Shown piece after piece: positions 11,501 to 24,902 of a stretch of 64,000 nt of DNA. Numbering within the stretch: position 1 is the stretch's first letter; each line of letters opens with the position of its first letter. The notes beneath the pieces were generated by a model. That model saw nothing but the letters and a program-made list of their open reading frames with translations, was not told where the DNA came from and did no database searches. The position numbers were made by a program, and so were the translations under genes. The stretch spans positions 1 to 64,000 of the forward strand of contig BDIU01000195.1 of the NCBI GenBank assembly GCA_002118135.1, read 5' to 3'. This DNA is from Trebouxia sp. TZW2008. Taxonomy: Eukaryota > Chlorophyta > Trebouxiophyceae > Trebouxiales > Trebouxiaceae.

Positions 11501-14500
11501 CGTACTGTCACCAATGTATTGCATGCCGCAAAATTTGCTCTGCAATCCAGTCACTAATGCTCTCAGATGTTACATGTCGTGTGCTATGTATTGCATTATG
11601 TGTGGTGCGTTACTGTGCTGATCCATACTCGGCACATTCGCAAAGAGCTATAGGAGTGATGCTGTGCCGTGCCACATACTGCATGTAAAAATAAGTCAAG
11701 TGCAGCGGGCTCCTGATGTCTCTGCACCCACTTCCTTGGCTGCATAGCTTTGATTGTCTGCCCATCTGATGCAAATTTGGGTACCTTGTAAGATCCTGGG
11801 TTTTGTGCAATCACAATAACAAACTTAGTACATGTTATGGTCACCAGAATTCTTCCAGAGCCCTGTGCGCTGATTGTCACATGTCCTACAGAGCATGTTG
11901 CTCCCACAGAAGACGGTCTCACACGGGCGGCAATGCAGGCAAGACCCAGAGTTGTCAGAGGTAGACATGATGACACTCCTCGTGCGCTTACGCATCGAGA
12001 AAAGCATGCCAGAAAAAGAGAAGCTCAAGTTGGCAGCTCGTGAAAGAGGCAAGGTTGCTAAGCTCTTCAATCTCAAATCAGGCGAAATTGAAACTCGCTT
12101 ATCCAGCATCCTGATGTACATCAACGTACGTGTCCCAGACTCGCAAGTTCAAGCTCTCCTCAGCAGCATGAGCGAAGATTTGCCGCCTGAGTGCAACTCA
12201 GTTGAGCTACAGATTGGGAACATAGTGTACTGGTTGAATGATGACGGGGTTCAGTCAAAGCAGTGCCAGACCAAACTGCAAGTTCTGGCTGCTTGGATGG
12301 AACAGAGCATCACTGCAAGCACTGCTTCAGAGTCATACAGCGGCAGCAGGCGCATGGCAAGCACTGCGTCAGGTGCAAACAGTGACAGCAGCACCATTGC
12401 AAGCACTGCGTCAGATGCAAACAGTGACAGGACACCCAATGCAAGTGCTGTGCCACAGGCAGACAGAGACAGCAGGCCAGTGAGAAGCGCTGCGTCAGGT
12501 GCAAACAGTGACAGCAGGCTCATGGCCAGCACTGCGTCAGGTGCAAATAGAGATAGTAGGCCAGTGCCAAGCACTGCCTCAGATGCAAACAGCAACAGTA
12601 GGCACATGGCAAGCACGGCGTCAGATGCAAACAGTGACAGCGGACCCACTGCAAGCGCTGCGGCACGTGCAAACAGTGACAGCAGGCCCACTCTGGTGCT
12701 GGAGTTAGCAAATGTTATTGAGGGGGATGAGCTGAGAATGCACATCACAGGGCAGAAGGAGACAAAGACGGTGGGTTTGGCGCATTCTCCTGGGCATGAC
12801 GGTCCTGCAACTGTGCGTCTGAAGCTGCCACGCTATGCACAGCTGGACGCAGTGGAGCAGCTGCGTGACCAATTTGCCTCACAGCGGGTGAAGGTGCAAT
12901 CAACACCACCCAGGTGAGCCATCACCATCATCTGTTTGCATACTAGTAAGGTTACATAACTGCAGTCAGCACAGCTGTAAATGACACAACATCACTAGCA
13001 TCTGCATGCTGCTCTAGCAAGGTTCAATGACAATGCAATCAGCAAAATCCAGGTGATGTGTCATCATCATCATCATTTGCCTGCTTGTCAGTAAGGTTCC
13101 ATGAAGGTGCAATCAGCAAAGCCTTGGTGAGCTGGCATAGCCGTCACCGTCATTGTCACCGTCACCATCACCTGGCACATGTGCAGGGATCAGCACTTGT
13201 TGACATGATTGTTACTGTCAAACTGATGCTGAGCTATGCCGCATACAAATTGTGCAGCAGATTGTCGAGTTTGAGAGCAATGACTTCTGCACTTTTATGG
13301 CTGGCATGAGCTGCTAGTTGTGTTTTGTTGTGCGCAGTGCACCAACAGCAGCTAGCACTGGAGGTTAGCAAAAGTCCATTGAAATTACTTGAGCGACTAC
13401 ATTAGAGGCATCAATTCCACAACTTGTGCAATTTGCGCAGGGCAACAGCAGCCACCACTGAAGGGTTAGCAATGGTTCAAAGGAACTGTTTGTGCAATTA
13501 TACGAATGGCATCAGCTTCCGACTTCAGCGTTGTGTGTGGGGCGCCAATGGCAGCCACACCTCAGGGTCAACACACCCATCGCAGAACTGTGTGTGCAAC
13601 TGTATGGCTGGTATAGCTTGCCAAAACGTTGTGCATGGTGCGCAGGGCATCAACAGCAGTCACCAATGAAAGCCAGCAAACCGCTCTTGGAACACTTTGG
13701 GCAACTATATGACTGGTCTAAGCTTGCAAAACAATAGTCTTGTGTGCAGGCCACCATCAGCAGCTAGCACTGAGGGTCAGGAAACCTCTATGGGCAGCCC
13801 TGCGCCACCAACTGCGTCACAGAAGAGCCCAAGTGAGCCCGAAGAGAGCAGCAGTCAGATGTCAGATGAAGAGGAGCAGTCTGGTGGCAGCTCTGATGGA
13901 TCTGATTCACAAGGCTCAGTGGACCAAGCGATATCTGAGTCTTCGCTTCAAGATGCACAGGTACTGCAATCACTTGTCTGTAGCAAGAAAACCGTTTTTG
14001 ATTTGATGCTAAGCATGGGTCAATCAAAAGGTATCTGCAGCAAGCACAACCCAGTTGCAGATGATGATGCACACACGCATCTCTAATGGCTGCCCAGCAG
14101 AACAATTTCTCTGGCTGTTTGCATGCCTTGTAGCAGTACATGACAGCTGCTTTCTTGATCTTGCGTTTTTCAACAATATACCGCATGACGCTCTTTTGCT
14201 GCTGCTTCTCTCAAGGCTGTTCAGCATTGTAGTATCTCGCTGCTGCACGCTTCAAAGCTGTGTCACACATTTGTCTCTTGAGCTGGCATCTCTCACAGTC
14301 AACCAGCGGAACAGTCTGTTGCTGCTGCATGCCTTAAAGCTACACTGTATGATGGTCTCTTAGCGATGCATTCTTAAAGCTGTCCATTGTAATGTTGTAT
14401 TTGTCTCTCTGCATGCCTCAAAGCTGATCTGCACGATAGGCTCTTGGCAGTAGCCTTGCGTGCGACAGACCGCACAGCGTAATGGTCTCTCTGTCTGCTG

Positions 14501-17500
14501 GCAGGGACTGGTTGAAGGGCATGGCGGCTCACATTTGCGTGAACAAACTACCACCCAGATGCCTAACCGTCTAAGCTCCATATCACTGCTAAGTGATGAT
14601 CAGAAGGCCTTGTTTGCCATTTTAGCTGAAGCGTCCAGACCCTCATCCAAGCTGTCCACTGATGAGCCACAAGGCGGGTATGGCACCTGGTCTGAAACCC
14701 CTACAGCCCCAGCTAAGCCGAGGTGGATTGAGCCACAGGGCGGGTATGGTACCTGGCCTGAGACCCCTACACCCTCAGCAGAGTTGTCCAGCGACAAGCT
14801 TGAGGGGTCATCCAGCAAACCAGCTGAATCCTCAATGCCCTCAGCAAAGCTGCACGGTGAGGAGTCACAGGGCGGGTATGGCACGTGGCCTGCAAGCCCT
14901 ACAACCTCAGCAAAGTCGCCCAGCGACAATCTAGAGGGGTTGTTTGGCGAACCAGCTGAAGCCTCAACACCCTCAGCAGAGCTGCGCAGTGGTGAGCAGG
15001 AGGGCCTGGACAAGAAGTCAGCTGAAGCTTTGTCAGCCTCAAACAAGCTGTCCAGTGACAAGCCACAAGGCTTTCACCGCAAGCCCGCTGGAGTCTCAAA
15101 ACCCTCACCGTTGCGCCCTGAACAGCTAGAGGGCCTGCGTCGCTCTTTCCCTACAGCCATGACGCTAGGAGCAGGGCTGTTCAGTAACGAGCAAGCTAGC
15201 TTTTGGGAACATACAGCTGAAGACTCAGCACCCTCAGCACAGCTGCACGATGATGAGCCAAAGGGCGTGTCTAGCAAAGCCATCCCCAATGCATCCAAGC
15301 TGTCTCGTGATGAGCTCGAAAAATGGTTTGACAACTTGGGCAGGACTCAAAGACAAGAGCAGGGATTGTTCAGGCTCCAGATGCCTAGGGGCACTCACCC
15401 CTGGACTCTCTCAGCACAGTCACTCCTTGAGGACTTCAAGGGCGGCTATAGCACATCGGCTGAAGCACTTGCACTCGCAACAAAGCCGCTCAGTAGTGCT
15501 CCCCAGACCAGGTTTGGCAATTGGACACAGACCTACTCGTCCCCACTTCAGCTGCAGCCTGAGTCAGAGAGAAATATCAACAGGCTGAATCGGTTCCATC
15601 CATCCTGGTCAGAAGCCCCTACAGCCCCACTCAAGCTACAACGTGATGAGTCAGGCAGGCTGACCTCTTCTGTAGGACTCTCAGCAAAGCCGCACAGCAA
15701 TGAGCCGCAAGGCGGTCATGGCTCTCGGTCTGAAACCCCTACACCCTCAGCAAAGCCTCTCAGCAATGAGCCATCGGAGGAGTGTGGGGATTTGACAGGA
15801 CCCTACTTGACGTTACCTCAGTGTGATGAGCTAGAGAGAATGTATGGCGGGATGATCTTCTCTCCTGAACGTTCAGCAAAGCCGCTAATCAATGAGCCAC
15901 AAGGCGGGTGTGGCACTAGGCCTCAAACCCCTCCACCCTCAGCAAAGTTGCTCAGCGATGAGCCCCTAGGCATGCATGGCAATTTGTCAGAAGGGGTCAC
16001 ACCCTCAGTAAAGGTGTCCTTTGATGAGCCACAAGTCTATGGCAGTGTGGCAGAAGCCACCACAGCAAAGCTACTTCACCCTGACCAGCCAGATAGCGTG
16101 TACGACACTCTGCCTGAACCCCTTACACCCTCAGCACAGCCACACCATCATGAGTCACAGGTCGACGGCAGTTTGGCAGAAGCAACCACAGCACAGCTGC
16201 ACAGTGATGCACCAGAAAGCGTGTATGACATTCTGCCTGAACTCCTTACACCCTCAGCAAAGCCACACCATGATGAGCCACAGGACTACGGCAGTTTGGC
16301 AGAACCAACCACAGCAAAGGTACACTTTGATGAGCCAGACAGCGTGGGTGACACTATGCCAGAACCCCTTACACCCTTGGCAAAGCTGTCATTTGACGAG
16401 CTGGAGGGCTTGTTTGGCAAGGCTAGTGCAGAGTGGGGTCTTCACCGGTTGCACTCAGCCAGTGCGGTCTCTCCTGACGCTCACAGGGCTCCAGAACCAC
16501 CCATCAGGAACAAGTCACTGCCGCACAGACGCTCCGGCTCGAGACTCAGTGAGAGCGAGTCTGAGGATGAGGCTCAACGTAGTCAACTGCTGCAAACTCT
16601 GGTTGTAAGAAGGAAGAGTCGTCAGCAGGCTGAATCTGTGGGTGATCCCATGTATGGGACGAGGTATAAGCTCGACAGCAGAGAGGATGAAGGACAGTCT
16701 TTCCTGATGTCATTGAATAAGGTCAAGACTCCTGAAAACATGGTGAGCGTTCCTACCAATTGTCACAGTTCTTGAGCTTGTGTGAGCGGTTTTACCAAGT
16801 GTGACAGGTTTTGAGCTTACATGTAGTCTCTCACCTTGCAGCGCTACGTTTCACAGGCAACATTGAGTCAGCTGGCGCACTCTCTCTTCCGTCGTATGTT
16901 GTGCGTGAGCTTGCATGTGACTTTTACTCATGTGCTCTTGTAGCATGTGAGTCCATAGATGTCAGTAGATCAGCTGGTGAGCACTTTGATCAATTGTGAC
17001 AGTGCTTGCGCTTGCGTGTGACTCTGACCATGGGTCCTTACAGCACACTCACTCACAGACATCAAAGATCAGCTGTTCTGGTGCCTTTTCTGTGCTTCTT
17101 TGTGCCTGGCTTGTGCCTCAAGTTTGACTTGTATTTAAGCCACGTGGCTTGCAGACATGCAGAGATCAGCTGTTGTGACTCTGCTTCTGTAGGTCAGTGC
17201 TTGCGCTTGCATGTCACTTAAACACAGGTGCTTGTGCACGATGTCGGTTCCACAGTACCAGATGAGCTGTTGTGATTCCTCAGTTGTGCTTCTGTGTGAC
17301 TGTGCTTCAGGATGCTACTTTTCATGGGCCCGTGTAAAGCAGCACTGTTGGTATCTCAGACTGCAATACATTAGCTGTTGAATCTGATTCCCATGTGACA
17401 TTATGTGGGATTGTATGTTGGCCAGTGCAGCCCAATGACTTCTATATATGTTGTTTACAATCAGCTCAATGGCTTCTGCTTTGCATTGGTGCAACCTGAA

Positions 17501-20500
17501 GATGTGACTGCATGTGCTGTCTTCCGGTAAGTTGCCCTTGACTCTTGAACACAATGCAGTGTGTGTTGGTGGCACAATCCTCATCAATTGCAAACAGCTA
17601 CATGGCATCTGTCATCATCACAGCCTGACAGGTGCAATACATGTGATACATGCGATTTGTTACCCGCTTGATGGCTTCTGCCCTGCACCCATGCAACCTG
17701 CTGACGTAATTGCATGTGCTGTCTTCTGGTAAGTTGCCCTTGACTCTTGAACACACTGCAATATGCATTGGCGGCGCACTTTACACAATCATCCTCATCA
17801 ATTGCAGACAGCTTCACGGCTTCTGTCTTTTATCAATGCAGCCTGACGCCTTTCTGACATGCGTTCTCCCTTTCTGACATGTTATTAGCCATCAGCACAA
17901 TCACACAGCATCAGTGCAACTTTATGACGTCACTGCATGAGGTCAAGTATAGGAGCCTCCCACTAGACAAGCCGGCCTGTCATCTCACAGTCTGAATGAA
18001 GACCCTGATGCACATGCAGTGTGGCCGTCAACACCAACTGCTTGGCGTCATCAACTGGAAATGCTCGGAAACTTGTAGCCTTCAACTGTCCTGATGATGT
18101 CACCACATGTGGTTGTTTACAGGAGCGTGCCACCAGACAAGCCAGCGTGTGCTCTTGGGTTGAAGAGGATGAAACGTGGATTTCAGTGTCACAGGAATTT
18201 GCCAAGCCAAGCAGAGGTGCGCTGCTTTTGGCTTTGCCGCTGCCTGACAAGCCTCTAGTTTCCATTGATGCATTTTTCATTTCACCATGTTTTCACCATG
18301 TTTCACTGCTTCTTACCACTTGCCACCAGTTTCCTCAGTTCTCCACAATTGTCAGCAAATTTGCTAGGCAAAGAGGAGGTGCACTGCTGGCCCCTGCTCA
18401 AATACCCTGATAAGCTCCTGGTTCCCATTGATGCACTTCTGCACCAGGTTTCTTTTTTTTTCACAGGTTACAACTTCTCACTGCTTTGTACTGCTTTCTC
18501 CCGTTTTTCGTCGCCAGTCTCAAACTTGCCAGGCAAACAGGTGCCTCCGTTTGCCATTGATGCAATTTTGTCTTCACCAGTTTTTGCCAGGTTGCACTGT
18601 TTCACCATTTGCAACAAATGTTGCCCATGTCTCACCAGTGTCCAACAAGCCTCTATCTGCCATTGGCACAGGTTTTGTTCACCAGTTTTGGTCAGGTTTC
18701 AAATCTCAGAAGTGTTGACCATTTGCTCACGTAACCTACACACAGTGTGTATTACAGATGATGTCGGCAGCTTTAGTCAAATTGACAATCAGGTTGTCAG
18801 CCAAGCATCACCTCTTGCGAAGAGCACAACAGCATTTGTGACGCAACAGCTGAGGCACCCAACATTGACAGACTCTTTGCTGCCATAACTCTTGCAATTT
18901 GCTCCACGCACGTGACAGATGATATTTTGGCCTGAAGTCCACTTGAGGATCAGAGGTTGGGCCAGGCATCAGCTTTAGCAAAGAGCGCAACAGCATTCAT
19001 GTCAAAGCGGCTGGGACAACCTCAGCACGCAAAGCTTCTGCTGCAACAACTCCTGCAATTTGCTCAATGCGTGTTACAGGTGTTATCAGCCGCTCCACTC
19101 AGCTTGACAATCAGGAGCGAGGCCAGGAGTCACCTCTTGCAGGAATGGCAACAGCATTTGTGACGCAACAGCTGAGGCAGCCAAACCAGGCAGAGTTTTT
19201 GCTGCAACAACTTCAGGGCCTGGCATATGGCCTGTACCAATCCCCTTTGCCAGGAGAAAGTGGCGAGCGTCAGAGGCAGTACTTCATACAGTTGTCTTCC
19301 CAGAACATGGTAAGCAACTATTGGGTTGACAGTAGAGGCTCGTGTCTCAAGGCTATGGCTCATGACTCATGACTCATAGCTAACGGTCTGTTCCAGCTGC
19401 ATTTGCCAGGAGAAAGTGGCGAGCGTCAGAGGCAGTGCCAGAGACAGTATTCTTCTCAGATCATGGTAAGCTGCTCTCAAGTTCTTAGAGAGAAATCTCG
19501 TAAATGTAGATGAAGAATGTGTTGATGACCAAGAAAATATCCTCACTCTGAAATACCACTGCAGTTCGAATGTACTGATTAGCTCCCCACTTGAATTGTG
19601 CCTGCAATGAGAATTGCCTTCCAGTGACTGTCCCTTACAAGAAGGAATACTGTGTATGAGGTAGCTAGACTTGGACTGTAGCTGCCAAATCTGGACAAGC
19701 TGTACAGACAATACAGGTGATCAGTTCTCAGCTGCATTATCTTTACATGAAGTGGGTCCTCATTTCAAGTGTCCTTACAGAAAGAATTTGTTGCACAGGA
19801 CGCAGCTGGACTTGGACTGATGCTGCCATCAATTGGAGGAACGTCGCAAGGCGGCACCCGGCAAGACACTGTCAAAATGCAGTGGTCGGGTCTCAATTGC
19901 AGTGTCCTTCCACCCAGAATGTCCTCATATTGAGTGTGTCCCTTAGAAATGACTGTACAGGAGGCCGCTAGACTTGGGCTGTGGCTGCCAGATCTGGAGC
20001 AGTGTCAGAGATTGGCAGCCAGCAATGGATGTCAAAAGTGCAGTGATTGGTACTCACTGCATTGTCCTCAGATCGAGAGTGCCCCCATACCCAATGTCCT
20101 TATAGGAAGAAATTGATGTGCAGGAGGAAGCTAGAGTTGCATCCTGGCTGCCATCAAGTGCAAAAGCATCAGAAAGTGGCAGCCAGCAAGGGCCTGTGCT
20201 AGAGTCTCTGCTCATGCTCACTGATCAGGCAAGCCGATCTTCTTTTCCTGTCACACAGCTGTCTGACGCGGTGACAGCCAGAGATTTGTTCTCTCCTCTG
20301 TCACACACTTTCTTGAGTTTCTGTCAAGCTCTAGAGCTTTATTAGACTTGGAGTTCCAGCAGAGCTGCTCATGCCAAACTTCTTTAAAGCCATCTCAATT
20401 GTTTGCAGAGTCTCTGCATTTGCTTGGAAGAAAGCATTGTCAGCATTTCCACCAATCTTTGCAACATTTGTGCACATACTGTAAATGTTCTGGGGTGCTG

Positions 20501-23500
20501 TGCTTGTTCGTAATGGGCGGAGGTCGCTGATTGTACTTGGATATGAAAGCTACGCTGACAAGAAAATCTCTGGCTCTTACTGACAGCTCTGTGCCTGGAG
20601 GTCAACAATTGACACAATGCAGCAAGCCTGCTGGCAATTTATGGAGAGATGGCTTCTGAGCTCAACTTCTTGCCTGCTTCATCTCTCTGTGAATGTGTGT
20701 ACAGCAATGGTGTGTCAGCCTTCTGGCGTTAATGATGATGCAGCAATGCTCTTCCGCATCCATGTCCTTGGAAGAGTCAGCTACGCAGGTTATATACGAG
20801 ATGCACTCAATATTGCTTGTCTTGCACTGCTGCACATTCTGGTGCTGGACAAGAGCGTCTCAGCACAGTCCAAGATCTGGTCTGCAATCACAGACCGCAT
20901 GGCAAGCAAGCTACACTGCCTGTGTCATCCCCACAGCAACTCTTGCCTGCTGTCTTGTTGCCAGGAAAGTGAGCTGTGCAGATCATACCAAAGGTGTGCT
21001 CATTGTCGCTTGATTTGCACTGCTGCAGATGCTGGTGCTGGACAAGAGCGTCCCAGCACAATCCAAGATCTGGTCCGCGATCACAGACCGCATGGCCAAC
21101 GAGCTACATTGCCTGTATCAAGCCCACAGAAAATGCTACCCGATAAGAGGCAACTGCCAGGACTTCCTGAAGCTATGTCAAGAGCTGCATCCTCAGCTGC
21201 CCACAGTTGTCGGGCTGTGGTCTTGGTGGTGGAGCACCCTTCATAGCACTCTCGGAAAACACGCCAAAGCCCGTGTCCGCTCACAGCAGTCAGAAGTCCA
21301 AGAATCAGTTCAGCCACAGCAGGGTGATGCAAGCAGTCTCGACTTGCAGCGGTCAGAGGCCCAAGCATCAGCTCAGCCTCAAAAGGATTACTCAAGCCAA
21401 GCTGAATTGCAACAGTCAGGATCCTCACTATCAATTGAGCAGCGTGATGCAAGCAGCATTGGCTTGAAACAGTCAGAGTTGCTGGCAGCCGTTATGTTGC
21501 AACAGGGGCTATCAAGCAAAGTTGATCTGCAACAGTCAGAACAGCCAGCACCAGTACAGCCATCATCGCTTGATGCAAGCAAGGTTGACTTGCCACAGTC
21601 CGTGTTGCCAGCACCACTTCAGCCACAGCAGAGTGATGCAAGCAAGGTTGACTTGCCACAGTCCATGCTGCCAGCAACAGTTCAGTCACAGCAGGGTGCT
21701 GCAGGCAAGTTTGACTTGCCACAGTCTGAGTTGCTGGCATCAGCTAAGCCACAGCAGGGCGATGCAAGCAAGGTTGACTTGCGACCAGCAGAGCGAAAGG
21801 CAGAGCTCAGGCAGTTTGAGCTTCTTCACGCCACAGGCTTTCCAATGGCCTTTGCCACACTGGCCTACCGGGGGCAGTACATCGACTTATTTGATGCGCT
21901 GGCTACAGAGAGCCTGAGAGTACAGCAGGCAAGTACTACTGTGCCTGAGCTATGCCTTTTGCAATGACAACCTGCATGAGATACAATGCTATGAAGTCTG
22001 GCCACTGACATCAGCAAGGGGTGCTGTGCATCAGCAATACTGCACTGGGTTTTCAGCAGTACATTGAGAGCTCCAAGCAATTGGCAACAGAGAGCCTAAG
22101 GGCACAGCAGGCAAGTACCACTGTACCTGATCTACCTGATCAGCTGTGTATCTGCAAAGCTGCACTGGGTCGCTGGCAGTGCATTGAGATCTTCAACCAA
22201 TTGACACCAGAGAGCCTAAGGGTACGGCAGGCAAGTACTACTGCACCTGAGCTATGCCATGTGAGGCGACAACCTGCGTGTGCTACTGCTCCTGTAAGTC
22301 TGCCAACTGACATCAGTGAGGGTTGCGCATCAGCTGTGAATCAGCAAGACTGCACTGGGTCACCAGCAGTACAATAAGATCTCTGATCAGCTGGCAACAG
22401 AGAGCCTGAGATTACACGTACTGCTGTGCCTGTGCTGCTGTGCATTGTCATCATTGATCATCAAGCTGATGTGCTGTGACCCTGCTAGGCGCATGCAGAG
22501 ACGTCAAGCTGTGTCAAGTTTTACTTCCAAAGCTATTTTGTGTCACTGAAACCTCCACTTCGCTCAAATCTCTGTACGCTACTAACCTCCAGCAACTCAC
22601 AGCACCAGGCCCAATGCTGAATTGCTTCAGAGGCAGCGATTAGCAACACCTCTACAGAACCTTGACACCAAGTATATGTGCTTTAGTTCAACATTCAGTG
22701 CGCTGATGGCATTCCAAAAGTAGTATGAACTCTGGTACCAATTTTCTGACCATTTCGCAACACTATATTGCTTCAAGCCAACCATGCAGTAAATTCAAGT
22801 GTGCAATTGCAGGAGGCAGCAAACACTGCAGCGCTCAAGCCAGCTACGTTGATGACATCCATGCAAGGCATTCTACAACAATTGTCAGGATCACACTACT
22901 TGTCTCTCTAGAAACATCTACGCAGGACAGTATGCAAGCTACATCATGTGGCTTCAAAGCCAGATTTTGACCCTACAACAACAACAAGAGTGCGCTTGCA
23001 GGAGGCTGCAGGTACCACAGCGCTTGAGGCAACACCATTGAGCGCATCCATGCAAGGCAGTCTGCAACAGTCATCAGGCTCCTATTACCCGTCTTCTCAG
23101 AGCACTCTACATAGCCCATTACGCAACCTACATCCTGTGGCTTTGGGATTAGATTTTGAACCCCCAAGTCCAAACAAGCTGAAGCAACTGTACACACGAT
23201 TTTTCCCTGGTGAGGTTGGACAATTTGAGCAGCCTTGACAACAGCAATGCACAACACTGTTGACTGGCACAATGGCCAGTCTGTTGTTTGGTACATTTGC
23301 ATGCTGTGACTTGGTGTAAATTTCTGCTCTTCAAAAATACATCCCCCCCTGGCCTGTCTGAGGCCTCCAATCACCCCTGTGAACATCGACATTTCTCCCT
23401 GGTCATCATCATCAGCATTTTGTGCATGCGTTTTGGTGAGGTTGCACCACCAGGCAAGCTCCATTTTGCTGGTGTCGTTGCAGCAGCTTTGAGCTGCAGT

Positions 23501-24871
23501 AATCCCTTGATATAAGGAAACTTGATATGAGGACATTCTCACTGTGAGGACAATGCAACTGGGAACCAAGCACTGCATTCTGTCTACAGTGATACTTCTG
23601 AGTAAGGACAATTTGATGCAAGGTCAATTTCTTGGCAACCAGTGCAGTCAATATATCGACAGATTATTGTGTATGATGTACAAAGGAATTGAGTAAAGCA
23701 TTTCTGTGCTGTGCTCTACTAGATCTGCTGCCTTATACGCATTCCAGTGCTGTCGGTGGTGCTCCATCAGGTGTACTAATCAGTAAGGACTCACATGCTT
23801 GTACAGATGATCTGTACAGCGCTGAGGAAGAGGAGGAAGGGGATGGGTACGATGAAGACGAAGAAGATGAAGGGGATCTCGAGGAAGCAGGCAGAAGGGC
23901 TGCAGGGCGAAGAAGAGTGCAGAGTGAGTCAAGCAGGAGGAAAGTGACTCGCCAGAAGGGGAAGAAGAAGCAGGGCGCCAAGGCAACCCAGCAGGGTGAA
24001 GAAGAAGAGCTCGAGCAAGAAGAAGAAGCAGCAGGAGAGCCAAAAGCTGTGGAAGCAGAACCTGAGTCTGTCGAGCACATCTCTGACACCGGGCTTGCGA
24101 AAGGTGATACAAACGACGCTGTGCATTTCCACATGTGTGCAACTTTGACAAACAGACTATCAATCAACCAATAGAAGTTGCAGTCCGGGTTAGGTGGCCA
24201 GATGTCGCTCATCAGACTTCCTGTTTTGAAAGCACAGGTGAATGTGTCTGGTAATTCAAGGCAGCTGATCACTGTCGTCCTCAAAGATTAGGCAAATGTC
24301 TCGCTGATGAAAGGCTGAACCAAACAAGCAAAAGTATTGACCTCTTGTAAAGTTGTATGCTCCTGCACTTTGTGCTGTATTGAGGGCTTCCCCTGTGCAA
24401 TGAGCATCCTGGCTGCTGTCAGCAGATTGCGCAATGAGAGTCAGGATACAGTCTTGTGCCAAGACATCCTCAATGACGTTGGCGGCAAGTCCAGATGAAT
24501 AGTGTAGCTTGGAACAGTCGACCTGTTTTGACATTGAGGAATGCAAGACTCAAAGTGTCCTGCAAGTCAAACAAAGCCCTGCAGATATATGCACGCCTGT
24601 CAAGTGATGAACAGCACTGACAGTCTCCTGTTCTAGACATTCCAGCTGCGATCTCAAGACATCAATTCATGTGCCAGTGCACTTGCAGACTGAAATACTC
24701 TGAATGCTGCAGTCAACAATGCCTGTGGTGGTCCAAGAAGTAGAAAGTGTAGAATCCCACAGTCACCAAGCAAAGTGAGTGACGCTAAGGCTTGCGCCTG
24801 TGCTGCATATGAGGTGGATTGGGCTAGACACAGTGACCCTCAGAGGAAAGCATCTCACCCTATACGCCAAC

Positions 24872-24902
<31 letters not shown>

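Noticed and set aside
11399..11951. GC donor at 11399 with acceptor at 11949 for the large gene
   Set aside because: Also in phase, but the GT donor at 11406 and the acceptor ending at 11938 are better sites and close the frame equally well.
12251..12748. Minus-strand 165-codon frame rich in Leu, Ser and Ala
   Set aside because: Shadow of the 42-base coding minisatellite on the plus strand.
14600..15061. Minus-strand 153-codon frame
   Set aside because: Shadow of the repeat-rich exon 10 of the large gene.
23733..24284. Minus-strand Ser-rich 183-codon frame
   Set aside because: Antisense of the Glu/Lys-rich exon 23771-24103, which is in phase with its neighbours on the plus strand.
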